A stretch of DNA of 64,000 nucleotides from Capra hircus (GCF_001704415.2 NC_030808.1:141453089-141517088), one strand, 5' to 3'. Positions 11,019 through 22,635 are shown, counted from the stretch's first letter. Notes: a model not told the origin generated them from the letters alone. A program made the numbers and translations.

Positions 11019-11222
11019 CGCTTGTGCGTGCTGAGTCTCTGAGTCACGTCCAACTCTGCGACCCCATGGACTGTAGCCCGCCAGCCTGGCAAGAACACTA
11101 GAGTGGATTGCCATTTCCTCCTCCAGGGGATTGTCCCGACCCAGGGATCAAATCTGAGGCTCCTTTGGCTTCTGCACTGGCAGGCGGATTCTTTACCACG
11201 GAGCCACCTGGGAAGCCCAGTG
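11019..11222 (-). mobile_element. Bov-tA SINE inside the LTR
   Basis: Flanked by attgttaag at 11010-11018 and 11223-11231. The body lacks about 20 bases of the usual ggctcctctgtccatggg section (near 11085). Confidence 0.95.
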
Positions 11223-11359
11223 ATTGTTAAGGGGCACATCAAAGGAGTGGTTTCAGTGAGCCCAGACTCTCACATCTTCCCATACAGAAGGAAGCACTAA
11301 GATCATGAACCTGAGATGTCTGGTTTTCTTTAATTAATCTTTTGATATTCCAACTATAT

Positions 11360-11556
11360 GGCTCTTTTTTAAAAAAAGATTTTTTTCTTTGATGTGGACC
11401 ATTTTTTTAGTCTTTATTGAATTCGTTACAATATTGTTTCTATTTTATGTTCTGGTTTTTGGCCCCCAGCTATCTTAGTTTCCAGACTAGGAATTGAACT
11501 TGCACCCCGTGCACCGGAAGGCGAATTCTTAATCACTGGACAGGCGGGGATGTCCG
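11360..11556 (-). mobile_element. CHR-2-like SINE inside the LTR
   Basis: Flanked by ccaactatat at 11350-11359 and 11557-11566. The A-rich tail (T-rich on plus, 11365-11410) and a diverged head (ggacatccccgcctgtcc on the minus strand) are visible. Confidence 0.85.
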
Positions 11557-11727
11557 CCAACTATATAGGAGTTCATTGCAAAAACTCCTGTGTATCCCGG
11601 CTCCTCCTTGACCTCTTTGGAACAGTCTCTCAGAGCGATCTGAGTGGCCGCCTCTTGAGGTAAGCCCTTGGTATGTCCCCCGATAAAATATAATTCTCAA
11701 CTTTTAGGTTGTGCTTTTTCAGTCGAC

Positions 11728-12134
11728 AGACTCAATGAAGGGCAAGAGCCGTGCTTGCCCAATGCTCAGGACAAGCCTCGAGCATTTCTTCAGCCTTGCA
11801 AGCCACAGTTCCTATTAAAAGGAGGGAAAAGAGCTTACTCCACATTCTTGCTTCCTGGGGTGGGAACCACGGTTGAGATTTTGGGGTGTTTTTTAAGAAA
11901 TCCTTTTTCTGTATTTTGTGTGTGTGTGTGCTGCTGGGTATAGCAGGAATCGTTTGCTTTTTATAAATATGTGGTTATATTGTTGGTAGAACTTTGTTTT
12001 CTGCTTCTTTCTCTCTTGTTTGTGACGTAGCTCTATTAGCAAAACAAATCGCTGTGGTGGCCATCAGCCTCCCGTTTGGGGTCCTTGATGCTGCGTACAC
12101 AATACTTTGCTATTTATAATAATCTGCTGTATGG
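11728..12134. other. Unassigned DNA
   Basis: Contains a short TG run near 11919-11930; otherwise nothing recognised. Confidence 0.4.
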
Positions 12135-12351
12135 CAGCGCGTGTTCAGTCGTTCTGTTGTCTGACTCTTCTGCGACCCCATGGACTGCATCCACTAGGCT
12201 GCTCGGTCCACGGAATTCTCCAGGCAAGAATACTGGAGTGGGTAGCCATTTCCTTCTCCAGGGGACCTTCCTGCCCCTGGGATTGAAGCTACACCTCCTG
12301 CATCTCCTGCGTTGGCAGGTGGATTCTTTACCACTGAGCCACTTGAGAAGC
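12135..12351 (-). mobile_element. Bov-tA SINE with 8-bp TSD
   Basis: Flanks ctgtatgg at 12127-12134 and 12352-12359. Full length. Confidence 0.93.
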
Positions 12352-12399
12352 CTGTATGGGGAGAGGGGGACCTTAAAAAATAAGAAGTCAAAATTTAGA

Positions 12400-12428
12400 T
12401 TCGGAAGACACTGGACCGCCATGGAAGT
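12400..12428 (-). mobile_element. CHR-2-like SINE head relic
   Basis: Only the head survives, seen on the plus strand as actggaccgccatggaagtc. Confidence 0.45.
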
Positions 12429-13394
12429 CCCCTCAAAGGGGACTTTTATCTCCCACTTTCAGGAGGAAAAAGGAATTCAGGGGGCCTTTCTTAAATCAGC
12501 TTCTTGCACCTTCAGCTACATTTGACACTTAGGTCAACAGGGCAGTTCTGGGGTGACCTGTTCTGTCCCCACCAACAGCGGAGAGTCTTTACAAACTTCC
12601 TCCTGGTTAATTGAGATGCTCTGTCTCACAGAGGTCACCCCTGTGCTGGACAAGGGCTTGCCTGGCATGTGAAAAGCCTAGCTACCTCCCCTTTGCTCCA
12701 CCCAGAGTCCTGTGAATGCTTCTGCAAATAAGAGAAGATAACCCTCCCTGGGACATGTCTAGCCAGGCGGCCAGACGAGGGGGGCTGGGTGTGGTCTCCC
12801 CAGTGGCTATACCCAGCTTGGTCACGCACTGGCAGCCCAGTCAGGGGCCTGGCATCTCTCTGTTAGCTGATCTGATGACTGCCAAGCCCTCAAAGCCTGT
12901 ACTAAACAGCTGAATGTGAAAGAAAGAACATCCTGGTTTCCACCCCAGCTCAGCCACTAGTCACTCACTAAGGTGTCCTGGGAAATTCCCACTGTTTCTG
13001 GGGTGAGTTCCTGCAGCTCTGAGATGAAGAGAGCTAAGCCGTCTCAGTGAGTCTCAAACTCCTCCACTGAGCTCCGCCCACCCCTCAGCATCTCCTGGGG
13101 TATCCTTGATCCTGTGTTGCCTCCTCAAAGTTCACAGTGTCTTCGGAGACTTCTGTTTTATCTTTGAGTCATGAAATATTGTCATTCTGTTACATGGTTG
13201 CTTTAAAATAAAAATAAAACCTCAGCCCCATAGATTGCCCCTCTCAGATGTCTGGTCTGACCACCTGATGTTGGGGTACATCCCTGGCCAGCTGGACTAT
13301 GCCTCAAGGTGGTCCCAGCCCTCTATCCCTTGCTCACAGAGAGGAGGGGAGGGTCGAGGACTCCCCAGACTTCCCACTTCCATCCCCATGCCAG
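12429..13394. other. Single-copy DNA
   Basis: Nothing recognised. An AT-rich ataaaaataaaa stretch at 13208-13221 is the only low-complexity feature. Confidence 0.4.
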
Positions 13395-13890
13395 GCTGAT
13401 GACTCCCCGCTGAGTTCAAGTCCCAGCTTCATCACCATGGGTGTGTGGTGGTTGTTTGTTGTTCAGTCTCCAAGCCATATCTGCCTCTTTGAGACCCAAG
13501 AACTGCAGCATGCCAGGCTTCCCCGTCCTCCACTATCCCCCAGAGTGTGCTCAAATTCTCCTCTACCTTCAAATTTGTGTCCATTGAGTCCGTAATGCCA
13601 TCCAACCATCTCATCGTCTGTCACCCCCTTCTCCCCCTGCTCTCCCTATTTCTCAGCATCAGGGTCTCTTCCAATGAGTTGGCTCTTCGCATCAGGTGGC
13701 CAAAGTATTGGAGCTTCAGCTTCAGCATCAGTCCTTCCAATGAGGATTCAGGGTTGATTTCCTTTAGGACCAGGTCTGTGACCAAAGGCAAGTCACTCAG
13801 CCTCTCTGTCCCTCCCTTTGCCAGCACAGAAAGTGGAGGTGACAATACCATCGGCAGGGCTGTGGTGAAGGACACTCAGCACATGGAAAT
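13395..13890 (+). mobile_element. MIR SINE interrupted by BovB
   Basis: The left part (13395-13440, gagttcaagtcccagcttc) and right part (13769-13890, gaccaaaggcaagtcactcagcctctc) are successive pieces of one mammal-wide MIR. BovB lies between them. MIR predates ruminants, so the order of insertion is clear. Confidence 0.8.
13447..13768 (-). mobile_element. BovB 3' end inside MIR
   Basis: Tail at 13450-13466 (gttgtttgttgttcag), truncated near 13768. Flanks of the form accatgggtgtgtg and accaggtctgtg may be a decayed TSD. Confidence 0.93.
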
Positions 13891-14708
13891 TGCTTCATGT
13901 GACGAGTGTCTCAGCCCCTTTCACCTCAAGATCCTCTTCCTTCCAACCCGCTCCCCTCTCATCACCTTACCTCTACCTTCAAGCTCAGGTAAATTTCTCT
14001 TCCATCTTATTTAACCTTTCCCCGACTTCCCCTTACCTGTGTCTCGCTCTTTTTTATGTTGTTCTAATTGTGATCCTAAGATGACCTCAGGGGCTGGGGC
14101 TTGGTATCAAAAGCCTTAAGGTCATGTGCCCTTGACTATTCGTCTTCCGGTGCTGGAATTCGTCCTCCTTTAAGCCTACATCCAGCATGGGTGCGTCAGT
14201 GATGCAGATGGTGATGCCTCCTTGATGGTGAGTTGCTCAGGAATCCACTTACTAAGCTCGCAGGGGCTGTGTGTGTTAGCAGACAGAGGTGGCCACGCTG
14301 TGCCCTGTCGGGACTACGAGGTCACTCAAGATGCATTCACAGCTCAGAGGCGAACATAAAACAGCATCTTCTAATATTCCAGCACTGAAAATCTTTATTG
14401 AACAATTTTAAATATTGTACAAAGGTCTCCAGACCAAAAGCCTAAAGCTGTTCCGCTTGCAGTATGGCAGGGGGAGCGCGAGTGCCAGCCCTTCCAGTGC
14501 CCCCGCCCTCCACCGTGGCCCACCTTGGCGTCCCAGCCCCCTTGGTCCGAGCCTGCAAGCATCACTGTGGAGACTATGTGGTGGGGCTTGGGTGTGCCTG
14601 CTGTGCTATCAAATGAGCAAAACAGGACCCAAATCTTACAGTGGATCTTAGGTTTTGAGATAGTGCACACTGAGCCTCAGTTCATTCAGCAGGTCATAAG
14701 CAACAGAG
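13891..14708. other. Single-copy DNA with a candidate 3' end
   Basis: No repeat recognised. The minus strand carries AATAAA at 14394-14399 preceded by AU-rich text, which could be the 3' end of an unknown transcript or an old retrocopy. No recognisable reading frame supports a gene. Confidence 0.35.
14394..14399 (-). terminator. Candidate poly(A) signal
   Basis: AATAAA on the minus strand (tttatt on plus), preceded by ttaaaattgttc and followed by a GT-rich stretch (gtgctgg), the usual arrangement of a mammalian poly(A) site. No coding exon is identified upstream. Confidence 0.25.
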
Positions 14709-14982
14709 GGCTTCCCTGGTGGTCCAGCGGTTAAGAATCCACCTGCCAATGCAGGGGACACGAGTTCAATTCCTGGTCCAGGAAGATCCCACATGTCGTG
14801 GAGCAGCTAGCCCGTGCGCCACGGCTGCTGAAGCCCATGTGCTCCAGACCCATCAGCCACAAGAGAAGCCGCTCCCACGGGAAGCCCTCACTCTGCAACT
14901 GGAGAGTAGCCCCCACCACCATAGAAAACCCGCACAGCAGAATGACCCAGTTCAGCCAAATATAAATAACTAAATAAAATTG
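14709..14982 (+). mobile_element. CHR-2-like SINE, long form
   Basis: Head gggcttccctggtggtcc, long body with gaagccgctcccacgggaag, and an AAATAAAAT-type tail at 14955-14982. Confidence 0.9.
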
Positions 14983-15287
14983 TTTTTTTTAAAAAACAGA
15001 CAACAGACATTCATTTCTCCCAGCTCTGGGGCATATAGCGGGGTCAGTGAGAGTCCTCTTCCAGGCTTCACCCTTCTCCCTGCATCCTCACCCGGGGAGA
15101 GGACACGATGCTCTCTAGAGTCTCTTTGACAAGGGCACTGATCCCATTTACGTGGGCTCCACCCCAGGGTCCTCATTTCCTCGCAAAGACCCCACTCCCC
15201 CCACTTCCGCCCTGACATCACGTTGGGCCTTAGGAGCTCAGGATTTTAATTTTGAGGGAACACACAACTAAGGCCTAGCACTGACCT

Positions 15288-15491
15288 GGGCTTCCCTGGT
15301 GACTCAACCGATAAAGAATCCACCTGGAGTGCAGGAGACTCAGCTTCGATCCCTGGGTTGGGAAGATTCCCCTGGAGGAGGGCATGGCACCCCACTCCAG
15401 TATTCTTGCCTGGAGAATCCCACGAGAGGAGCCTGGCGGGCTGTAGTCCAGAGGGTCACAAAGAGTGGGATATGACTGAATGACTAAGCAC
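15288..15491 (+). mobile_element. Bov-tA SINE with 11-bp TSD
   Basis: Flanks agcactgacct (15277-15287) and agcacttacct (15492-15502) differ at one base. Confidence 0.95.
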
Positions 15492-15502
15492 AGCACTTAC
15501 CT

Positions 15503-16431
15503 GCAAAAAACACTGAAAGGGCAAAATCTGTTACAGATGATTTTCTCTGGATGGTGAGATTACAAGAGTTTTAAAGCTTTCTTTTTCCTTGGAATTTTCA
15601 AAAAAACTTTAGCATAAACACATGACTTTTATATTAAGGACAAGAGTGAATAATAGTCTCTCTGGCAGCAGTAGGAGCTGAAATCAACGGACTTAGTGGA
15701 GGGCAGAGGGTGCGGGGAGGCAGGACAATGCTGCAGAGCCGGGGTCCCAGACCTGGACCTGAGACTGGACACTATGGACCCCATCTCAGGGCCCCTGGGA
15801 GCCAGTGGGGGTTAGGCAGGGAGGATGGACCATCCCATGTGGAGGACACTTGGGGTCGCTTAGAGTAACGGGACAGACAGAAGGGATGGAGCAGTGGGTG
15901 GGCCCCCAGGGTGCACGGCCAGCTTGCCTTCGGTGTGAAGGCAAGAGCCGCCCTGGTGGGGTGATCACTGTGCCCAGCCCACTCTGCGACCCCCTTTAAG
16001 GAGCCAGCAAAGCAAAGCAGATGCAGCATTGACGATCCAGGTTAAAACGCTGCCGGAGGCACCGTCCTTGGGAGTAGCTGCAGCCGCCTCTCCTTCTAGG
16101 CTTCCACAGAAAGGTGGAGAGATGGGAAAGAGGAAGAATCCAGAAGCAGGTGGGCGGACCAAGGTCCGGAATGTGGAGGTGAAGCTGGCTGAGCCGTGTG
16201 GGAGAAAGGTGGGACCCTCCTCCCTCTGAGAGGAGGGAGACAGTGGAGACAGGGACGAGGTGAGCTTGGGATGGGAGCAAAGTCGCCGAGGACAGCCCTG
16301 AAGGTGGTGTAAACGGGGAGGGGAAGGGTTGGTGGTTGGAGTGATATGGGGAGGGGAGGGAGCAGCAAAGAGATGGGAACAGTTGCTGTGATTAAAGAGG
16401 AGCAGAACCCTTCCATCACAGGTCCTGACAG
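15503..16431. other. GC-rich single-copy DNA
   Basis: Minus-strand frames of up to 161 codons are open here, but several overlapping frames are open at once and the composition is Pro/Ser/Leu-rich. This is the pattern of GC-rich non-coding DNA. Confidence 0.4.
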
Positions 16432-16845
16432 GGTGAATTGTGTCCCCCAAAGATACACTTGAGTCCTACCCCCAGTACCGAAGAAAGTGATCTGATTTGG
16501 AAGTGATGGTCTTTGCAGACATAGTCAAGTTCAGATGAGATCAGGCTGCTTTAGGGTGGGCCCTGAGTGGTGACAGGTGTCCCTAGGCAAAGCTGGAGAC
16601 ACACAGAGCCTGGAGGAAGAGGCTGTGTGAAGACAGAGGCAGAGACTGCAGTCATGCAGCCACAAGCAAGGGCTGCCAGCAGCTACCAGAGTCTGGGAGA
16701 GACAGGGAAGCTTCTCCCTGGGAACCCCAAGAAAGCAGGGCCCCGAGGACACCTTGGGTTCAACTTCCAGCTGCCAGACTGAGGGCACAGGGGTCTGCTG
16801 TTTAAGCCCCCAGGTTGTGGTACATTGGTGCAGCAGCCCCGGGAA
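16432..16845 (+). mobile_element. MLT1-like LTR (ERVL-MaLR)
   Basis: Opens gggtgaattgtgtccccc, passes tttgcagacatagtcaagtt and ccctgagtggtgacaggtgt, and closes tgctgtttaagcccccagg with gcagccccgg. These are landmarks of old mammalian MaLR LTRs. Confidence 0.7.
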
Positions 16846-16938
16846 GCCCACACTGCCCACCTGGTTCCTGATGGACACACAATGAGCTAGAACCACCTGG
16901 ACCCTCAGATAAGCCTTGCTGCAGAGTGCCTGCACCTA

Positions 16939-16996
<58 letters not shown>

Positions 16997-17984
16997 CCAG
17001 AGATGGGCATCTGGCAGAGGCAGCCGAGCAAAGCAAGACCAACAGGCAAGGTTGAGGGAGGCGGGGTGAGGTCAGGAGACAGAGCCCTTGCAGACAGCCG
17101 TCTGACTCCCGATAGCATGCCAGTCCGGTGGAGGACAATGAGAAGCCATCCCCTCCATATGCATCATAGAGATGCACCTGCTCGGGGCAGGGCAGGTCCG
17201 CATAAGTCTCCAGCCACCCTGCCCCCTGGGTAGCCAAGACACCCTCCTCTTGCCCACCTCCCCACACCCAGGATGAGCCCCAGGGGCCTGAGGGGACAGA
17301 GAGGTCCTGGTTAGAGTGTCGCTGTGTCCTTCCTAGGACAGAGGCCAGGGACCTTTCCTGGGCACGTGAATACCTCTACTGAAGGAAGTGAAGAAGGCGC
17401 TGTGTGCAGAGGTTGCCGTGCTGGGCAAGGGAGGCACAGGGGACCTTGAGCTACTGCCCGGGTCACAGCCCGTGAGGCCAGCCTGGGCTGGGCAGTCATC
17501 CTAGAGGAACCAGGTGCTCCTCACAGAGAAGAAGGGCCAGGGCTGTCCTGGAGACTGGGGTGTCCTCCATAGCAGATATTAAATGAATTCAACAAGGAGG
17601 CCATTCGACGGATACGGCTCTAAGGCGGTGACAGCTGTGTAAACAAACCAAAATCCAAGCCTGCAAATACCTCATGGTTCTGAAATCAAACCCTCATGAC
17701 AACCACTCCTAACAGCCACGAAGGCCTGCTTCCCCGAGTGTAAGTTTCCACCTCCACAGCCCGTGTGGCACCACCTCATTCCCACTGACTTTTGCTCAGA
17801 TATGCTCTTAAAATGTTCACGATGCCTCTGTTTAATTTCTCACGAGGAGACAAGCCCAGCCTGCTGGTGGAGCAGGCACTTGCCCCAGGGAGGGGAGCAA
17901 GTAGCCACAGGCCCCTGGAAGGGATCCAGGGTCTTCCATTCAATATGCAAATGAGTAGAACGAGGCCAAGAATAATAAAAGCCA
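16846..17984. other. Single-copy DNA around an (AC)n repeat
   Basis: Only the dinucleotide repeat is recognised. His-Thr and Cys-Val frames through it are artefacts. Confidence 0.4.
16941..16994. repeat. Perfect (AC)27 microsatellite
   Basis: 54 uninterrupted bases of AC units. A run this long and pure is likely to vary in length between individuals. Confidence 0.99.
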
Positions 17985-18172
17985 CAGCATCATTAGTTGA
18001 GAGCCAGGCTCTGGGCGGGCACGCTGTATCGTTTAACCCTCATAGCCCTGTGGAGTTGTTCCTATGGGCCCACTTTGCAGATGAAGCAACTGAGCCAACA
18101 CAGGGCTGAGGACCCTCCCCAAATTCTTGAGGCTGCAGAGGCAGAGTCAGGCTGGAATCTGAGCTGACACTG
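17985..18172 (-). mobile_element. MIR SINE
   Basis: Plus-strand text tttgcagatgaagcaactgag and ggcagagtcaggctggaatc is reversed MIR. Confidence 0.72.
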
Positions 18173-18892
18173 GAGGTTGCCTGTTGCCTCCATTTCCCAA
18201 TCCTCTCCTCTTGCTCCCTCGCCACCCCCTACCCCTCCGCCACCACCCCTCTACCCAGTCCCGAGCAAGGACTCTAACCACAAGGTCCTGATGTCTTTCC
18301 CTGGTGGGGAGCCAGGCTGTGGTCAGGCCCAGGCTTTCCCCCAGGACAGGAGAGCAGAGGCCCTCAGGCCAGGCCCTGAGCAGGCGCTGCATCAAGGCCG
18401 CCGTGCCATGGGTGAGGCCAGCTCCCGAAGAGGTCCCCCGGGCTTTTGGCTGACCTGGGCACTGTGGCCCCGGCGCTTCAGCTAAGAGCCCAGGGACACT
18501 GGAAGTCTCAGGCACACACAGCACCGGCAGGAGTTAAAAGTGGCTGAGGTCGTCCTCGTGCTCAGGCCTGATATGAGATACCAAGACACCGGAGAAGACA
18601 CCACTAGCTCCAGGCATTGTTCTTCGGATGCTTTTGATTCGGGATTTCTCACTGTCTCAAGTTAAGGAAGTTTGAGGCGCTGCATTCTTGAGGTTTCACA
18701 ACTCTTCCCTGGAGGGGGGGGCTGGGCTCTCCTCACTCCCCATTCCCTGGGGAACCTCTCTTGTTTTTGCACACGAAACAAGGTGTCCTGATGCTGTGCT
18801 CGCCTCACTGTGTGCGGGTTTCTCCCTAATTGTGTACCCCCAAAAGCCATGTCCCTCCCTAGCACCTGGGTGCACATTTGGAAATGTTTTTG
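18173..18892. other. GC-rich single-copy DNA
   Basis: Open frames occur on both strands; none is recognisable. No CpG-island promoter can be claimed without a count. Confidence 0.4.
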
Positions 18893-19116
18893 CATGCACG
18901 CTCAGTCCCTTCAGTCGTGTCCAACTCTGCGATCCCATGGACTGTAGCCCACCAGTCTTTGCCTCTCTGCTTCTCTAGGCAAGAATACTGGAGTGGGTTG
19001 CTATCCCCTCCTCCCTCCTCCAGGGGATCTTCCTGACCCAGGGATCGAACCCGCGTGTCCCCATGTCTCCTGCATTACAGGCAGATTCATTACCTCTGAG
19101 CCACCAGGGAAGGCCA
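18893..19116 (-). mobile_element. Bov-tA SINE
   Basis: Full length. The body carries extra bases near 18957-18975 and a duplicated CTCCTCC section at 19007-19022. Confidence 0.93.
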
Positions 19117-20169
19117 GGTATAACCAAACTGAGATGAGTTCAGACTGGAGTCGGGTCCCACAGCCCCTCCTGACCAGGCCTTTCTCATCTGACCCTGGGC
19201 TGTTCCCCACTGCTCCACTCCACCCCACCTGGCCCTGACTGTAGTCCTGACTGTGATCACTGAGCAGCTCGGCCCAGACCCCCTTATCACCCCACCTGCT
19301 GCTACTCCTGTACAAGGGGAAGCCCTGTCCAGACAAAATAATGCTATTCTGCAACTCGTGCCCACCCACCCCCGTTAGCCTGCTCTCAAAGTCTGGAAAT
19401 GCCCATTCATACATTGCCTCCTCCAGGAAGCCTTCTGGAAAACCTCCGTGTTCTGAAGGAGCCCTCATGCTGGCATTTCCCACACTGTGGGGTTGATCAC
19501 TGTGCATACGTGTGTGTCCTCCACTGGACAGTGGCCTTCCTGCAGGCAGGGACTCTGGCCATACTCATGGAGCCTCATGGATTAGCACAGGGCTGGTGTT
19601 GACAGGGACACCATAAAAGTCAGGGGAACAGACAGAGAAGGGATTCCACACGGGCGAGGGGTTAATTCACTTCCACTGTCCACGAGCTTCCAATCTAGGG
19701 CCCTGAGGCAGCGTCCTCTCCTTGGTCCCAGAGTTCCTGTGCTGTCATTAGCGATGGAGACGACAATGACGATGCGCATCCCTGCAGCCAGGTTCTGACA
19801 CAGAGGCCTGAGGGAAGCAGGCCGGCACCAAGCAGTGCATGGAAGGGGCGAGTCAGGAGGCAAGTGGGTCAGGATCGCTGTCTGGGAACAGGCTTGTGGG
19901 GGACACACAGAGTGGAGGTGGTGGGGCGCCAGTGGGCCCCGGCGGGGCGTCTCTCCATGCTGTTCTCTGGGCTCCAGTCTCGGGACCCCTCCCCACGGCT
20001 GGTTCTTGACAACATCACCACATGGTGTCCCAAGAATCGAGTGACACCGTGCAGTGGCTCTAAGCTACCCTCTCCGGCTTGTTAGCTGAGGTAAGCGTGG
20101 TAAAGTTTCTGTCCTAATTACAACGCCAGCAGTACAGGGATCGCAGACAGCTGTGAGGGATCCAGGGCT
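19117..20169. other. Single-copy DNA
   Basis: No family recognised. The 19001-19507 minus frame begins inside the SINE and is a chance frame. Confidence 0.4.
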
Positions 20170-20470
20170 CCCCTGGCAGCTCAGCCTGCAATGCGGGAGA
20201 CCCCAGTTCAATTCCTGGGTCAGGAAATTCCCACAGAAACAGGATAGGCCACCCATTCCAGTATTCTTGGGCTTCCTTGGTGGCTCAGACAGTAAAGAAT
20301 CTGCCTGCAATGCAGGAGACCTGCGTTCAGTCCCTGGGTTGGGAAGATCCCTTGGAGAAGGAAATGGCAACCCACTCCAGTGTTCTTGCCTGGAGAATCC
20401 CATGGACAGAAGAGCCTGGCGGGTTACAGTCCACGGGATCACAGAGTTGACACAACTGAGCGACTTTCAT
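20170..20470 (+). mobile_element. Dimeric-head Bov-tA SINE
   Basis: Two tRNA-derived heads in tandem: the first (cagggctcccctggc) ends at cagtattcttggg, and a second complete Bov-tA starts at 20269 (ggcttccttggtggctcag). The same architecture recurs at 40044 and 53096. Confidence 0.92.
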
Positions 20471-20754
20471 GTTCACATCCGTGTTCACATGAAGGATCCA
20501 AATTCCCCCAAATTGCTTCTTCGACTTGAGGGGAGTTGAGTGAGGACAGGGTCCCTGACCTGCCTCAAGGGGACACTTTGGCGGGGCCGAGAGGGAGGGG
20601 ATGTGTCTGTGCTTCCAGCCCTCATGGGAGCTGCTGGCTTCCATCTGCAGGTCCCCCAACACACGGAGCCCTGCACCCGCCAGCCACCCCCAGGTAGAAA
20701 TTCTCTCAGCTGGTGACTCCAGTCACTGTTCTGCTCTCAAAGGTTAGAAATGAA

Positions 20755-21488
20755 TGGATAAAGAAGATGTAGTACATATATGCAATGGAGTATTACTCAA
20801 CCACATTTCATTTGTAGAAATGTGGATGGACCTAGAGCCTGTCATAGAGTCAGAAAGAGAAAAATAAACATCGTATATTAACGCATGTATGTGGAATCTA
20901 GAAAAATGGTACTGATGAACTTATCTCCAGGGCAGGAATGGAGACAGAGACAGAAAACAGACACATGGACATAGGGAGGCAGGGAGGGGATGATTTGGGA
21001 GATGGGGGTTCATATATATACACACATACACTGCCATGTGGCTTCCTGGTGGCGCTAATGGTAAAGAACCCGCCTGTTGATGCTAGAGATGTGAGAGACG
21101 CAGGTTTGACCCCTGGGTCAGGAAGAGCCTCAGGAGAACGAAATGGTAACGTATTCCAGTTACTCTTGCTTGGGAAATCCCGTGGACAAAGGAGCCTGGC
21201 GGGCTCCAGTCCGTAGGGTCTCGCAGAGTCAGACGTGGCTGAAGCGACTTACCAAGCACGCATGGACCATGTGTAAAATAGTTGGTGGGAAGCTGCTGTC
21301 TAGCACAGAGAGCTCAGCTCAGCACTCTGTGATGACCAAGAGGGGCAGAGTTTTGGGGTGAGGGTGGGAGGGAGGTCCAAGAGGGAGGAAATACACGTAT
21401 ACATATGACTGATTCACTTTGTCATGCAGCAGAAACTAACACAACATTGTAAAGGAACTATACCTCAATTTAAAAAAAAAAAAAAAAG
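20755..21488 (+). mobile_element. L1 3' end with poly(A), split by Bov-tA
   Basis: Starts with the L1 3' region (caatggagtattactcaacc, tggatggacctagag), is interrupted at 21040-21268, and ends gaaactaacacaacattgta followed by an A15 tail at 21473-21487. Confidence 0.93.
21040..21268 (+). mobile_element. Bov-tA SINE inside L1
   Basis: Head ggcttcctggtggcgc. A 10-15 bp expansion lies in the head region near 21080-21098. The short repeat ccatgtg flanks it. Confidence 0.92.
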
Positions 21489-21576
21489 CTTAGACATGTT
21501 GGCTTTTTCCTTCTCCTTTACTATCTTTTAAGAAAATTGTATGTGTATATGTGTATATAAATATATGTATGCATGT

Positions 21577-22010
21577 TGCTATGGGTTGCATTGTGTCCCC
21601 TTAAAATTTTTATATTCCAGCCCTGCCCCTAGTACCTCCCCGTGTGACCTTATTAGGAAATAGGGTCACTGCAGATGTTATTAGTTAAGATGAGGTTGTA
21701 CTGGAGTGGGGTGGGCCCTCTAACCCAATATGACCGGTGTCCTTTTAAGAAGGAGAAATTTGTACACAGACAGGCACACAGATGCCATGTGAAGATGAAG
21801 GCAGAGATCAGGGTGATGCTCCTTACAAGCCAAGGAGCAACAGAGACTGTTAACAAAACCCCCAAAACTTGGGGAAAGGCCTCAGAAAGAACTAACCTTC
21901 CCGAAACCTCCATCTCCAATTCTGGCCTCCAGAATGAATCATGAGAGAACAGACTTTTGTTGTTTAAGCCACTCAGTTTGTGGCACTTTTTTACAGCAGC
22001 CCTAGGAAAT
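21577..22010 (+). mobile_element. MLT1-like LTR (ERVL-MaLR)
   Basis: Includes gcattgtgtccccttaaaat, gaccttattaggaaataggg, tggtgtcc-type text and the 3' landmark ttgtttaagccactcagttt with cagcagccctagg. The best preserved of the five such copies in the window. Confidence 0.75.
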
Positions 22011-22015
22011 TGATT

Positions 22016-22225
22016 GTTGCTGTTTAGTTGCTTAGATGTGTCCAGCTCTTTGCAACCACATGGACTGTAGCCCGCCAGACTCCTCTGACCAGGGGATTTC
22101 TCAGGCAAGAATACTGGAGTGTGTTGCCATTTCCTCCACCAGGGGATCTTCGCAATCCAGGGATCGAGCTCTCGTCTCTGTATTGAAGGTGGATTCTTTA
22201 CCACTGAGTCACCTGGGAAACCCAA
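22016..22225 (-). mobile_element. Bov-tA SINE
   Basis: Immediately follows the LTR end. Full length, with the minus-strand head near 22220. Confidence 0.93.
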
Positions 22226-22635
22226 GAAACTAAAGATGCCTATTGAGCAAATACAGAAAATACAAAAATCATAAAGAAGAAAATAACAATCCTAGTTCTC
22301 AGAGATATTAATAGCACACATTTTAGTGGGCATCCTTCCATTTTTTTTTGCCCCATGTGAGTAGGTACAAAGTTGAATTCACACTCTGTACTTTTCCTTT
22401 AAAATATGACTGTTTTCCTACATTATTAGTTTTTCCTTGAAATGGTTATGTACATCACCAAATAGCTAAGCAATTTTATTTCATTATTTCTAATTATTTG
22501 TAATTTAAAATAAATGGAAATGAACATCCATGTGTGTAAATCATTTCCTGCATTTCTGAGCATTTTAATGAAACTTACCCAAGCTGCAGAGAAGGCCTCC
22601 ATTGTTTTAACTCAACTGGGTAAGTTCACCCTCTT
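22226..22635. other. AT-rich unassigned DNA
   Basis: Possibly an old L1 or DNA-element remnant (aaatacagaaaatacaaaaa), but too diverged to assign. Confidence 0.35.

Larger units (their letters stand above)
10873..11727 (+). mobile_element. ERVK-like solo LTR with two SINE insertions
   Basis: Segments 10873-11009, 11232-11350 and 11567-11727 read as one LTR: gactcaggatggagaaaagc, gtttcagtgagcccagac, then an R/U5-like end (cctgtgtatcccggctcctc) and the terminal ttcagtcgaca. It is the same family as 26556-26982. No gag, pol or env sequence adjoins it, so it is a solo LTR of an old betaretrovirus-like (ERVK) element. Confidence 0.72.

Noticed and set aside
16916..17233. Frames with long His-Thr or Cys-Val runs
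   Set aside because: Translation of the (AC)27 repeat.
21653..22225. 190-codon minus-strand frame
   Set aside because: Runs through an MLT1-like LTR and a Bov-tA SINE, so it is a repeat-derived artefact.
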